In this document: positions 1 to 5,851 of the stretch, piece by piece
Layout: the number at the start of each line of letters is the position of its first letter
Numbering within the stretch: position 1 is the stretch's first letter
NCBI GenBank assembly: GCA_012510755.1
Contig: JAAZHL010000136.1
Location: 1-7,454, forward strand
Reading direction: 5' to 3'
DNA length: 7,454 nucleotides
Source: Leucobacter sp.
Lineage (GTDB): Bacteria > Actinomycetota > Actinomycetes > Actinomycetales > Microbacteriaceae
Notes under the pieces: model-generated
Told to the model about the DNA's origin: nothing
What the model saw: only the letters and a program-made list of their open reading frames with translations
Database searches by the model: none
Translations under genes and position numbers: made by a program

Positions 1-7
1 CATGCAT
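1..7 (-). CDS. Start of a divergent gene cut by the window edge
   Basis: Only the first two codons (ATG CAT) would lie in the window, so no product can be named. The case for a gene rests on signals. On the minus strand a Shine-Dalgarno-like GAGAGGA (plus positions 16-22) sits 8 bases before an ATG whose first base is position 7; another ATG begins at position 3. A good -10 box, TATACT, lies further upstream at 44-49. This gene would share the 7-76 control region, including the Fur/Zur-like box, with the ABC ATPase gene. It could be another transporter component or a metal-responsive protein, but that is a guess from context. Confidence 0.4.
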
Positions 8-43
8 TCCGTGCGTCCTCTCTTGGGCTGCGCTCATCTCGAT

Positions 44-49
44 AGTATA
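44..49 (-). promoter_or_regulatory. -10 element of the leftward promoter
   Basis: Read on the minus strand this is TATACT, five of six matches to TATAAT. No good -35 hexamer is visible 16-18 bases upstream, where the metal-box palindrome lies instead. A protein bound at 50-64 would therefore sit between the -35 and -10 positions and block this promoter. Transcription would start near position 37, giving a leader of about 30 bases that contains the Shine-Dalgarno site at 16-22. Confidence 0.4.
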
Positions 50-64
50 TGAGAATGATACTCA
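50..64. promoter_or_regulatory. Fur/Zur-like operator (7-1-7 palindrome)
   Basis: The 15-mer TGAGAATGATACTCA is a 7-1-7 inverted repeat with one mismatch between arms. The 19 bases 51-69 match the classic E. coli Fur box at 15 of 19 positions, and the 15-mer also fits the form used by actinobacterial Zur (TGA-rich arms around a central base). In actinomycetes most iron genes are run by DtxR/IdeR-type proteins with a different box, so Zur (zinc) is slightly favoured over Fur; this is inference. The site lies next to the leftward -10 and overlaps a possible rightward -10 (TATATG, 46-51, with TTGGGC at 23-28), so it could repress both divergent units. Confidence 0.6.
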
Positions 65-86
65 TTTGCATTCACATTGGGGTTCG

Positions 87-1535
87 ATGACCACCGCACC
101 GGCCGTCAGCCTCGACGGTGTCACCTGGACCTATCCGAACAACACTCATCCGACGCTAGAGTCCATCAACCTTGCGATTGCGCCGGGAGAGTTCGTGGTG
201 CTTTGCGGCGCCTCGGGGTCAGGTAAATCGACAGCTCTCAGGGTGATGAACGGGCTCATCCCACACTTTTACGCCGACGGAACGCTGAGGGGAAGCGCCC
301 GCACCTCTGGCATGGAGACGTCCAGTGTTGAACTTGCACAGCTTGGCGGCATCACGGGAACCGTGCTGCAGCATCCGCGAAAACAATTCTTCGCTGACCG
401 TGTGGCGCCAGAGATTGCGTTCGCAATGGAGAACTTCGGTTACCCGTCAGAGCAGATCCAGAGTCGCGTTGACGTAGCCCTGTCTGCCCTCGCCCCGCAC
501 CTCCCGGTAGGCCAGTCACTCGGGCGTCTGTCGGGGGGCCAACAGCAGCAAGTGTCGATCGCTGCAGCAAGCGCGCATGAGCCGCTCGTGCTCTTGCTCG
601 ATGAGCCAAGCTCAAACCTGTCAATTGATGCCGTCCAGCGCCTCGTTGAGACGCTTCGCGGTCTGAAAGAGCAGGGCACCACACTCGTGATCGCCGAGCA
701 CCGCCTGCACTATCTCACGGAGTTGCTCGATCGCGTCATCGTGTTCCGCAGCGGCACTATTGCACGCGCATGGACCGCTGAGCAGTTTCGTCAACTCGCC
801 GATGATGAACTTGCACTCGAGGGATTACGAGGGGAACTTCGCACGGCCCATCTTCCCGAAATCTGGGCGAGAGGTTCGAGCGTTGCGCAGCACGAACCCG
901 CCTCTTCAGCCGCAGCCTCTGCCGGCACCGGGCTGGAGCTCATCGGCATCCGGTGCCGGTTTGCGGGGCGCACGGTGCTTGACATCGCATACGCCAGGTT
1001 CCCCGCGGCAGCGGTCACCGCGGTTCGAGGTGTCAACGGTGCCGGTAAGTCGACGTTGGCTCGCGTCATCGCTGGACTTCAGCGGTGCGCCGGTGACGTG
1101 CTGTTCGACGGCAAGGCGATGAGCCGCCGAGCTCGCCAGCAGGCCTGCGGCATTGTGATGCAAGACGTGCAACGCCAGCTATTCGCCGAAACTGTCAGCG
1201 AAGAAATCACTTCCGCCTACGCTGCCGGTAATGTCGCTGAGAGCCGAAATGTACTGCAAGAACTTGATCTTCTTGAAGTCGCAGATCGACACCCGCTCTC
1301 GCTGTCGGGCGGTCAGCAGCAGCGGCTCGTGATCGCCTCCGTGCGCGTGGGCCAGCACAGCATCATCATCTTCGATGAACCCAGTTCAGGCGTGGATAGA
1401 CGCCACCTGCAATCGATATCTGATCAAATCCGCTCGGCTGCGGATACCGGCGCAGTCGTCATCTTGATCAGCCACGATGAAGATCTGCTCGCACTCGCAG
1501 CAGACGCACAACTCACCCTTCGTCGGCAGGAATAA
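87..1535 (+). CDS. ECF-type ABC transporter, fused double ATPase
   Basis: This 482-residue cytoplasmic ATPase contains two ABC nucleotide-binding domains in one chain, like YkoD-class EcfA proteins (about 490 residues). Domain 1 has Walker A GASGSGKST (about 41-49), Q-loop Q95, signature LSGGQQQQ (148-155), Walker B LVLLLDEP (167-174) and switch H205. Domain 2 has Walker A GVNGAGKST (315-323), Q-loop Q359, signature LSGGQQQR (406-413), Walker B IIIFDEP (426-432) and H463. Both Q-loops continue as Q-x4-QFF or Q-x4-QLF, the Q-helix pattern of ECF ATPases that grips the T component. All catalytic residues are intact in both halves. It would power uptake of a vitamin or metal ion with membrane S and T partners, none of which lie in the window. 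I chose ATG 87 (GGGG at 79-82) over a TTG at 66, because 66 lies inside the operator-like region. The substrate is unknown; the upstream metal-type box hints at metal-responsive control. Confidence 0.88.
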   Translation: MTTAPAVSLDGVTWTYPNNTHPTLESINLAIAPGEFVVLCGASGSGKSTALRVMNGLIPHFYADGTLRGSARTSGMETSSVELAQLGGITGTVLQHPRKQFFADRVAPEIAFAMENFGYPSEQIQSRVDVALSALAPHLPVGQSLGRLSGGQQQQVSIAAASAHEPLVLLLDEPSSNLSIDAVQRLVETLRGLKEQGTTLVIAEHRLHYLTELLDRVIVFRSGTIARAWTAEQFRQLADDELALEGLRGELRTAHLPEIWARGSSVAQHEPASSAAASAGTGLELIGIRCRFAGRTVLDIAYARFPAAAVTAVRGVNGAGKSTLARVIAGLQRCAGDVLFDGKAMSRRARQQACGIVMQDVQRQLFAETVSEEITSAYAAGNVAESRNVLQELDLLEVADRHPLSLSGGQQQRLVIASVRVGQHSIIIFDEPSSGVDRRHLQSISDQIRSAADTGAVVILISHDEDLLALAADAQLTLRRQE

Positions 1536-1545
1536 GCGCACACAC

Positions 1546-1563
1546 GGCTTCGGGGGAAGAGCC
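1546..1563 (+). terminator. Weak hairpin after the ABC ATPase gene
   Basis: GGCTTC (1546-1551) can pair with GAAGAGCC (1556-1563), with one bulged A and a GGGG loop, 10 bases after the TAA stop. No U-tract follows. It may be a weak terminator, or chance in GC-rich DNA. Confidence 0.25.
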
Positions 1564-1567
1564 CGCC

Positions 1568-1580
1568 TAGGGCGTGTCTC
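1568..1580 (+). repeat. Left terminal inverted repeat of an IS5-family element
   Basis: GGGCGTGTCTC at 1570-1580 has the form of IS5-family (IS427-like) element ends, and it lies 46 bases before the transposase ATG, the usual distance. The preceding TA at 1568-1569, within CTAG, is the kind of short target duplicated by this group. The matching right end (GAGACACGCCC) was not found by eye anywhere in the window, so the element is one-ended. Confidence 0.6.
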
Positions 1581-1880
1581 GTAAATTTTCTTGATAGAGC
1601 TGGGATCGTGGAGTCATGTCACGATTCCAGCTCCTTACGGATGACCAATGGGAACTCATCGCGGATCTGATGCCCGGCCCGACGGGGAGAAAGGGCCGCC
1701 CGTTCGCCGATGCCCGCACGATGGTCGAGGGCATCATCTACCGGTATCGGTGCGGGATCGTGTGGCGCGACCTTCCCGAAGCGTTCGGGCCGTGGCAGAC
1801 GGTATGGCGGTGGCACCGCCGCATGGCCGGTGATGGCGCCTGGGATCAGGTGCAGCAGCGGCTACATGCGCTCGCGGATC
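1570..1880 (+). mobile_element. IS5-family (IS427-like) element, 5' fragment
   Basis: The fragment holds the left inverted repeat, the leader, and the first ~88 codons of the transposase. It ends abruptly where the sequence turns into aminotransferase coding DNA near 1876-1886. The DDE catalytic core and the right inverted repeat are missing, so the element cannot move itself. The loss of its right part together with the aminotransferase N-terminus points to a deletion or recombination spanning both. Confidence 0.75.
1616..1880 (+). pseudogene. Transposase N-terminal fragment (IS5 family)
   Basis: Reading from ATG 1616 gives the typical IS427-like start: residues 6-19 LLTDDQWELIADLM, then GRKGRPFADARTMVEGIIYR, CGIVWRDLP, FGPWQTVWRWHRRM and WDQVQQRLHALAD (about residues 76-88). 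This is the DNA-binding N-terminal part (DUF4096-like region) of the transposase. The family normally continues for some 170 further residues with the DDE core; here the homology stops at about residue 88. The open frame happens to run on to 2179 through aminotransferase DNA, giving a 187-residue chimera. GTGGAG stands just before the ATG, so the chimera could be translated, but no transposase activity is expected. Confidence 0.8.
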
Positions 1881-2179
1881 GTGGGGGGTCGTCTCGCCGC
1901 GGGCTTCGCCGCTCTCGCCGAACGGCACGAGATCGTCGGCCCGTCCACGGCGAGGGGCTCTACCTCGGCGTCGAGCTGGTGCGTGATCGCGCGACCATGG
2001 AGCCGGCGAAGGAGGAGGCCGCAGCCATCTGCGAGCGGCTGAAGGAGCTCGGCGTGATCGTGCTCACCACCTCCGAGCGCTCGAACGTGCGCAAGGTGAA
2101 GCCGCCGCTGTGCCTCACCGTCGAGAGCGCCGACTTCGTCGTCGCCCAGCTGGATCGCGTGCTGACCGAAGGCTGGTGA
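1881..2179 (+). pseudogene. Class-III aminotransferase, C-terminal remnant with frameshift
   Basis: These are the last ~100 codons of a PLP-dependent class-III (omega-amino acid/alanine-glyoxylate-like) aminotransferase. From 1881 one frame reads VGGRLAAGFAALAERHEIVG. At about 1940-1943 the homology jumps by one base to another frame, reading VHGEGLYLGVELVRDRAT (from 1943) through VKPPLCLTVESADFVV and LDRVLTEGW to the TGA at 2177-2179. The family usually has a GD-VRG-GL motif here, and a missing base in the Asp codon explains the shift. The PLP-binding lysine and the large domain lie upstream in intact proteins and are absent, so the remnant is not an enzyme. The second part is in frame with the transposase fragment. 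The original substrate cannot be deduced. Confidence 0.8.
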
Positions 2180-2188
2180 GTCAGCCGG

Positions 2189-2209
2189 TCGGCCTCCATC
2201 GAAGGCCGA
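2189..2209. terminator. Hairpin between convergent genes
   Basis: TCGGCCT (2189-2195) pairs perfectly with AGGCCGA (2203-2209) around a 7-base loop, in the 67-base gap between the aminotransferase remnant and the leftward MFS gene. A second short stem (GGCTG/CAGCC, 2171-2186) spans the remnant's stop codon. Neither is followed by a clear U-run. A role as a two-way terminator fits the position, but many actinobacterial terminators have poor U-tracts and the call is tentative. Confidence 0.4.
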
Positions 2210-2246
2210 TGGTGCTGCGCCTCCTCCGGCTTGCGATGAGAGCGCT

Positions 2247-3515
2247 CTATATTGCGGGAATTCGTCGGATGACGAGCACGACGAGCGGCACGAGTACAAC
2301 CATGGCGAGTATCGAGAGTACCGCGAAGCTGCTGATCGCGAGCAGCGGGCCGGCGAGGAATGCGGCAGTCGCGCCGAACAAATTCGCGAGCGCATCCACC
2401 CCGCCTTGAGACGAGGCGCGTACTACTGCCGAGACTGTGGATGCGAACAAGGCGGAGCCAGCGACATTCACGAACGACCATCCGACTCCCAGCAGGATCA
2501 GCGAGGCGATGATCCAACCCGTGTCGTCGGGCCAGACGGCTCCGAGCACGAGCGATAGCAAGAAGACGCCGATGCCTGCCCAGATCGAGAAACGGTGCCC
2601 GTAGCGGTCGGTGATCCATCCGACCAGCGGTGCGAGCGCGTACATGCCGAGAATATGCAGACTGATGGTAATGCCCACGAGATTCACCGAGCCGCCCTGG
2701 TGCACCATGTGCACCGGAGTCATCGTCATGATGGACACCATGACGACTTGTGCGGAGAGGATTGCGACGACTGCGACTCTCGCAGGCTTGTTCGTGCGGA
2801 TCTCCGCGAAGATAGGGGCGAAACGGCTGCCTGCGCGCTTCGCTGCGGGGCCCTGGCTCACACCAATCTGCTCATTGAAGAGCAGCAGAGGATCGGGGCG
2901 CAGGACCAGGAACACGATGAGGCCGGCGAGTGCCAGGCAGGCGGCAGCGATGAGGAACGCGCTCGCGTACACGGTCAGCCCGGTGGCGTCGCCGATGAGT
3001 GCGCCTGGTGCGCCGAGATTCGGGCCGAGCACGGACCCGATAGTGCCGACCCAGACGATGAGGGCGAGCGAGCGCGCCCTCTGCCCGGGCTCGGCGAGGT
3101 CGGTGGCGGCGAACCGCGATTGCAAGCTGACCGCCGATCCCGAGCCGATGAGCAGTAGCCCGATGAACAACGGTATGACCAGGTTCCACTGAGCCGCAGG
3201 CACGAGGATCGCCGCGCCCAGTGCAGCCAGCCACCAGCCAGAGCTGAGCGCGAAACGGCGGCCCCGGCGTGCGGCCAGGCTGCCGAGTGGGAAGCCGAGC
3301 AGCGCAGCGCCCAAGGTGCTCGCGGTTCGTGCGAGTCCCGCCCAGGCCTCGTTCTGAGTGACCTCGCCTGCAAGCAGCACGCCGATCGAAGGTGCCACGC
3401 CGACGCCGACCGTGCCGACGATCTGAGAAGCGATGAGGACGATCATCGTTCGTCGCTGCACCCGGATGAGTTGCTGATCATGCGGGGCTGCAGCGGAGCC
3501 GTTGGTGCGAGTCAT
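2247..3515 (-). CDS. MFS transporter, second of a coupled pair
   Basis: This 422-residue protein is a 12-helix major facilitator superfamily carrier of the inner membrane. The first helix starts near residue 23 (MIVLIASQIVGTVGVGVAP). The helix 2-3 loop has motif A as GSLAARRGRRFAL (78-90), with its C-half copy GWITDRYGHRFSI (299-311). Helix 5 has a motif-C-like VGTIGSVLGPNLGAPG (156-171), a pattern common in proton antiporters. The central loop spans about 208-243. Helices 10-11 include RASSQGGVDALANLFGATAA (367-386). The ATG overlaps the TGA of the upstream MFS gene (ATGA at 3512-3515) and has no good Shine-Dalgarno of its own, so it is probably translated by coupling. It is not a close copy of its partner. 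The substrate is unknown; import of the locus substrate or efflux of a product both fit. Confidence 0.85.
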   Translation of the reverse strand: MTRTNGSAAAPHDQQLIRVQRRTMIVLIASQIVGTVGVGVAPSIGVLLAGEVTQNEAWAGLARTASTLGAALLGFPLGSLAARRGRRFALSSGWWLAALGAAILVPAAQWNLVIPLFIGLLLIGSGSAVSLQSRFAATDLAEPGQRARSLALIVWVGTIGSVLGPNLGAPGALIGDATGLTVYASAFLIAAACLALAGLIVFLVLRPDPLLLFNEQIGVSQGPAAKRAGSRFAPIFAEIRTNKPARVAVVAILSAQVVMVSIMTMTPVHMVHQGGSVNLVGITISLHILGMYALAPLVGWITDRYGHRFSIWAGIGVFLLSLVLGAVWPDDTGWIIASLILLGVGWSFVNVAGSALFASTVSAVVRASSQGGVDALANLFGATAAFLAGPLLAISSFAVLSILAMVVLVPLVVLVIRRIPAI

Positions 3516-4741
3516 GAAGCTCTGATTTCTCTATTGTGCGGTGCACGACCGGGAATCGATGCCTTTCGCAACTGGGTGATGCGAAGGGCTGCTGTGGCGA
3601 GGGAGAGGGCACCGAGGGTCAACAGCGGTAGAGTGCCGCCGGCTACGGGCTCCAGGGTCGTGAGCAGGTATGGGACCGCGAATCCGGTGTAGGTCGCCAC
3701 GTAAAAGATGCCCCCCACGAGACCTCTCCTGCTCTTGGGCGCCAGGGCTTCGATGTCCATCAGCCCGTTGCGCAGGTTGAGCCCGTAGGCGATGCCGAGC
3801 AGTACGGCGCAGCCGAGTGCGAGCGCGGGTGTTGCGGTGTCGCTGAAGAATGCAGCGACAGTGAAGCCCGCTGCCGCGACCACGAGGCCGACCGGGCCAG
3901 AGCCGAAGCCCCATCTGCGGCGCCTCGCGATGATCTGAGTGATGGCGCCGGAGCCGAGCGCCGTGAACGAGAGCAGACCCGCGGGAACCGGGCCGCTGAA
4001 CTCATCGGTCATGCGGGTCACGAGAACGACCACGGGAACGGTCACGCATGAGAACACCCATAGCGCCATCGGAATCGCCCGCCACAACACCGGTCGGAGG
4101 CTCTCGAGAGGCCGGGCAGGTGGGTGCGCTGCTGAGCCGTCGATCCCGTGGAGTTCGGCCCCTGCGGAATCGGCGACCTGTATCGAGGCGACGAGCATTG
4201 CCGTGATGCTCGAGAGCGCGACGGTGGTGAGGATGGGTGCCGCGAGGTTCATGGAGTCGGGCAAGAGCTCGGAGATGAGGCCGCCCAGCAGAGGCCCGAC
4301 CGCAAAGCCCGTGGTGATGATCGTTCCGGCGAGGGTCGGGCCGCCGTTCGGCCGGATTCTCGCCATCCAGGCGTTACCTGCGCTTATGGAGATCCCGACG
4401 CCGAGCCCGACCAGGAAGCGGGCCAGCGAGGTGCCGAGGGGGCCCGAGGAGAGCAGGATGAAGAGATTGCCGACCGCCGCGGCGAGGGCGCCGACCACAA
4501 TGAGCGGGCGAGGATGAAACCGATCTGCGAGTGCGCCGCCGGTGAGCAGACTGGGGAGCAACCCGAGCGCGTAGAGGCCGAACGCGGCTTCCAGACTGCC
4601 TGAGGGATATCTCCCGCTTTCGTGGAGCACGGGGATCAGGGCGGCGAAGTGGTTCGCGGCCCAGCCGGTGGCAAAGAGCAGCAGCAGGAGCTTCTTGACG
4701 CCAGGCGATTGCCCGCGTGATGTCGGCAAAGCCTGCGGCAT
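3512..4741 (-). CDS. MFS transporter, first of a coupled pair
   Basis: This 409-residue, 12-helix MFS carrier begins with a hydrophobic helix at about 17-38. Motif A is GGALADRFHPRPLIVVG (68-84), a glycine-rich helix 5 follows (GFAVGPLLGG, 145-154), and a hydrophilic central loop lies at about 190-215. Later helices include GSGAITQIIARRRRWGFG (263-280) and YGLNLRNGLMDIEALAPKSR (319-338), a polar stretch that may line the path. I chose ATG 4741 because AGGAGAAGG stands 7 bases before it (plus positions 4749-4757). An in-frame ATG at 4783 has no such site and lies almost at the predicted transcription start, so it is less likely. The stop overlaps the next gene. The substrate is unknown. Confidence 0.83.
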   Translation of the reverse strand: MPQALPTSRGQSPGVKKLLLLLFATGWAANHFAALIPVLHESGRYPSGSLEAAFGLYALGLLPSLLTGGALADRFHPRPLIVVGALAAAVGNLFILLSSGPLGTSLARFLVGLGVGISISAGNAWMARIRPNGGPTLAGTIITTGFAVGPLLGGLISELLPDSMNLAAPILTTVALSSITAMLVASIQVADSAGAELHGIDGSAAHPPARPLESLRPVLWRAIPMALWVFSCVTVPVVVLVTRMTDEFSGPVPAGLLSFTALGSGAITQIIARRRRWGFGSGPVGLVVAAAGFTVAAFFSDTATPALALGCAVLLGIAYGLNLRNGLMDIEALAPKSRRGLVGGIFYVATYTGFAVPYLLTTLEPVAGGTLPLLTLGALSLATAALRITQLRKASIPGRAPHNREIRAS

Positions 4742-4792
4742 CGGCTGCCCTTCTCCTAAATCTGGGATACAAGTGGGATTCATATCCGAGAT

Positions 4793-4826
4793 CAGTGTAA
4801 TGCAGCATCGATCGCACTGTCATGCA
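4793..4826. repeat. Two 12-bp direct repeats, 22 bp apart, on the MFS promoter
   Basis: CAGTGTAATGCA (4793-4804) and CACTGTCATGCA (4815-4826) agree at 10 of 12 positions and are offset by exactly 22 bp, about two helical turns. One copy contains the -10 and the other the -35 of the predicted leftward promoter. Placement on one face of the helix suggests paired binding of a regulator. Which protein binds is unknown. Confidence 0.4.
4794..4823 (-). promoter_or_regulatory. Promoter of the MFS pair
   Basis: On the minus strand ATGACA (plus 4818-4823, five of six to TTGACA) and TACACT (plus 4794-4799, four of six to TATAAT) are separated by 18 bases. Transcription would start near 4787, leaving a leader of about 45 bases before ATG 4741 with its strong ribosome site. 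The MFS genes can thus be expressed apart from the regulator gene upstream. Confidence 0.5.
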
Positions 4827-4874
4827 ACGCCGCGGAACGACCCTGCTGGCGGAGGGCTGCGGTGAAAGGACAGC

Positions 4875-4894
4875 GGTCAGCCGTTGGCTCTACC
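4875..4894 (-). terminator. Possible hairpin after the regulator gene
   Basis: GGT/ACC and AGCC/GGCT pair around a 3-base GTT loop, with a small internal loop, starting 6 bases past the stop of the GntR gene. No strong U-tract follows on the minus strand. It could lessen readthrough from the regulator gene into the MFS pair. Confidence 0.25.
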
Positions 4895-4900
4895 TGATGC

Positions 4901-5536
4901 TCAGCGCAGTTCGTAGATCCGGGTCTGGTGAGACTTGAGCAGATCCAGAAACTCCGCTGTGTTGCCCTCGACCGCGGCCTTGAGCATCTCTTTGTGCTCG
5001 GCGATGATCTGCACAGGTTCGCCCATCCACTTCTGTGCGCTTCGCGCGAGGGAGAGGCGCAGGAAGTCGAGCAGGCGGTCATAGATGGAGAGCATGATGG
5101 GGTTGGAGGCGAGTTCGACGAAGCTTCGATGAAACTCCATCGTCAGCGTTGCGAAAGCGTCATGGTCGCCTGCTTCGAGCGCCTCCTGCTGCCTGTGCAG
5201 GTTCTCAATGCCCCGTTGCTCAAGCTCTTTGCGAGCTTGAGGCGTTCCCTCCGAGACTCCTGTCGATTCAAGGGCGCGCCGCACCTCCGCTGCCCCGCGC
5301 ACTTGCTCGACGGTGAGTTCGCAGACGAGTGCCCCGCGTCGCGGGTAAATGGTGATCCAGCCCTCGTCCTGCAGTCGTGCCAGGGCCGAGCGTACGGGGG
5401 TTCGGCTCATCGAGAGCGATTCGGCCACTGCGGCTTCGCTGATCATCGCCCCGGGAGCAAGTTCTCCGCTGAGAATCGAGGAGCGGAGCGCATGGTGGGC
5501 GCGCTCGACGGCACTGATCTCTTTATTCGCCTGCAT
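4901..5536 (-). CDS. GntR-family regulator, FCD (FadR-like) subfamily
   Basis: This 211-residue DNA-binding regulator has an N-terminal winged helix (about 10-72) with typical GntR features: ALRSSILSGELAPGAMISE (16-34), then recognition-helix region SMSRTPVRSALARLQDEGWI (42-61) and wing PRRGALV (65-71). The all-helical FCD ligand domain follows (about 78-211), with histidines in MEFHRSF (H136), IIAEHKEML (H181) and SHQTRI (H203), the positions that usually bind a metal and carboxylate ligand. Such proteins commonly repress catabolic genes until an organic acid binds. ATG 5536 is chosen for GGAGG just before it and for the fit to family length; an upstream ATG at 5719 would add a residue stretch unlike the family. 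It is divergent from the flavoenzyme gene and lies upstream of the MFS pair, so it is the natural controller of both. The ligand is unknown. Confidence 0.88.
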   Translation of the reverse strand: MQANKEISAVERAHHALRSSILSGELAPGAMISEAAVAESLSMSRTPVRSALARLQDEGWITIYPRRGALVCELTVEQVRGAAEVRRALESTGVSEGTPQARKELEQRGIENLHRQQEALEAGDHDAFATLTMEFHRSFVELASNPIMLSIYDRLLDFLRLSLARSAQKWMGEPVQIIAEHKEMLKAAVEGNTAEFLDLLKSHQTRIYELR

Positions 5537-5695
5537 CTGCCTCCAGCAGTCCCAACTCCTGGTGTATCGGGAAGTCCCGAAGCTCGAAAATCCAGCATAC
5601 ACCGGCCGGATGTTTCCGGGATGGGCAACGCCTCGCGCATGCTTCGGCGCGCTGCGGGGTGAGAGCCTGCCCGGGACCTGCGAACGGATATCCGG

Positions 5696-5724
5696 ATTAG
5701 AAATAAAGATTGTGCACATCTGAA
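5696..5724 (-). promoter_or_regulatory. Predicted promoter of the GntR gene
   Basis: On the minus strand TTCAGA (plus 5719-5724) and TCTAAT (plus 5696-5701) are 17 bases apart. The spacer contains the TGTGCACA palindrome, and the perfect palindrome CGGATATCCG (5685-5694) lies at the expected start point. Both placements would suit self-repression. Confidence 0.4.
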
Positions 5725-5737
5725 ATACATGTAGTAT
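5710..5737 (+). promoter_or_regulatory. Predicted promoter of the flavoenzyme operon
   Basis: TTGTGC (5710-5715) and TAGTAT (5732-5737) are 16 bases apart, a fair match to the housekeeping sigma factor. It overlaps the leftward promoter, so one bound regulator could control both directions. Confidence 0.45.
5725..5737. promoter_or_regulatory. Candidate operator over the rightward -10
   Basis: ATACATGTAGTAT is an inverted repeat of ATAC and GTAT around 5 bases, and it contains the perfect 8-bp palindrome TACATGTA (5726-5733). It covers the predicted -10 of the flavoenzyme promoter. GntR-type sites are short AT-flanked palindromes with GT...AC-like cores, so this is a reasonable site for the adjacent regulator. 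A second palindrome, TGTGCACA, is centred 15 bp away over the -35. Confidence 0.4.
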
Positions 5738-5851
5738 CTAGTCAGCGCATCACAGGCATTGCAGATTGATTTCAGCTTGGCGCAGAACCTATCGGCAACG
5801 AGGCGGAGACGAACCATCTCACATCCGTCCCGACGAAGAAAGCAGGGAGAA

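Larger units (their letters stand above)
5537..5851. promoter_or_regulatory. Divergent control region between regulator and flavoenzyme
   Basis: This 315-base gap holds no convincing gene. Facing promoters cluster at 5696-5737, leaving leaders of about 150 bases toward the regulator and about 110 bases toward the flavoenzyme. Short palindromes lie at 5685-5694 (CGGATATCCG), 5711-5718 (TGTGCACA) and 5725-5737. I see no riboswitch, leader peptide or strong hairpin in the long leaders, though by-eye inspection would miss a weak fold. Confidence 0.6.

Noticed and set aside
66..86. TTG start at 66 for the ABC ATPase, adding 7 residues
   Set aside because: It overlaps the edge of the Fur-like box and has no Shine-Dalgarno; ATG 87 has GGGG upstream and begins close to the first conserved strand.
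2239..2248. AGAGCGCTCT palindrome at the end of the second MFS gene
   Set aside because: It overlaps the stop codon, has no loop or U-tract, and is easily explained by chance.
1862..2619. Minus-strand open frames over the aminotransferase remnant and the MFS 3' end
   Set aside because: Their translations are low-complexity Arg/Ser-rich shadows with no recognisable domain and no ribosome site.
4742..4783. Upstream ATG 4783 for the first MFS gene
   Set aside because: It has no ribosome site and is nearly at the predicted transcription start; ATG 4741 has AGGAGAAGG at good spacing. It remains possible as a leaderless start.
4765..4787. GGATA...TATCC inverted repeat before the MFS gene as a shared operator with CGGATATCCG at 5685-5694
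   Set aside because: The arms are only 5 bases with a 13-base gap, and the shared 7-mer ATATCCG is within chance for this much sequence.
4928..5662. 244-codon plus-strand frame opposite the GntR gene
   Set aside because: The minus frame has clear wHTH and FCD motifs; the plus frame has none.
5537..5719. N-terminal extension of the GntR protein to ATG 5719
   Set aside because: The extra 61 residues do not resemble GntR proteins and would cover the divergent promoter region; ATG 5536 has GGAGG and gives a normal family length.
5759..5851. TTG start at 5759 for the flavoenzyme
   Set aside because: The added residues are basic and low in family likeness, and the stretch is leader sequence; ATG 5852 has a purine-rich ribosome site.
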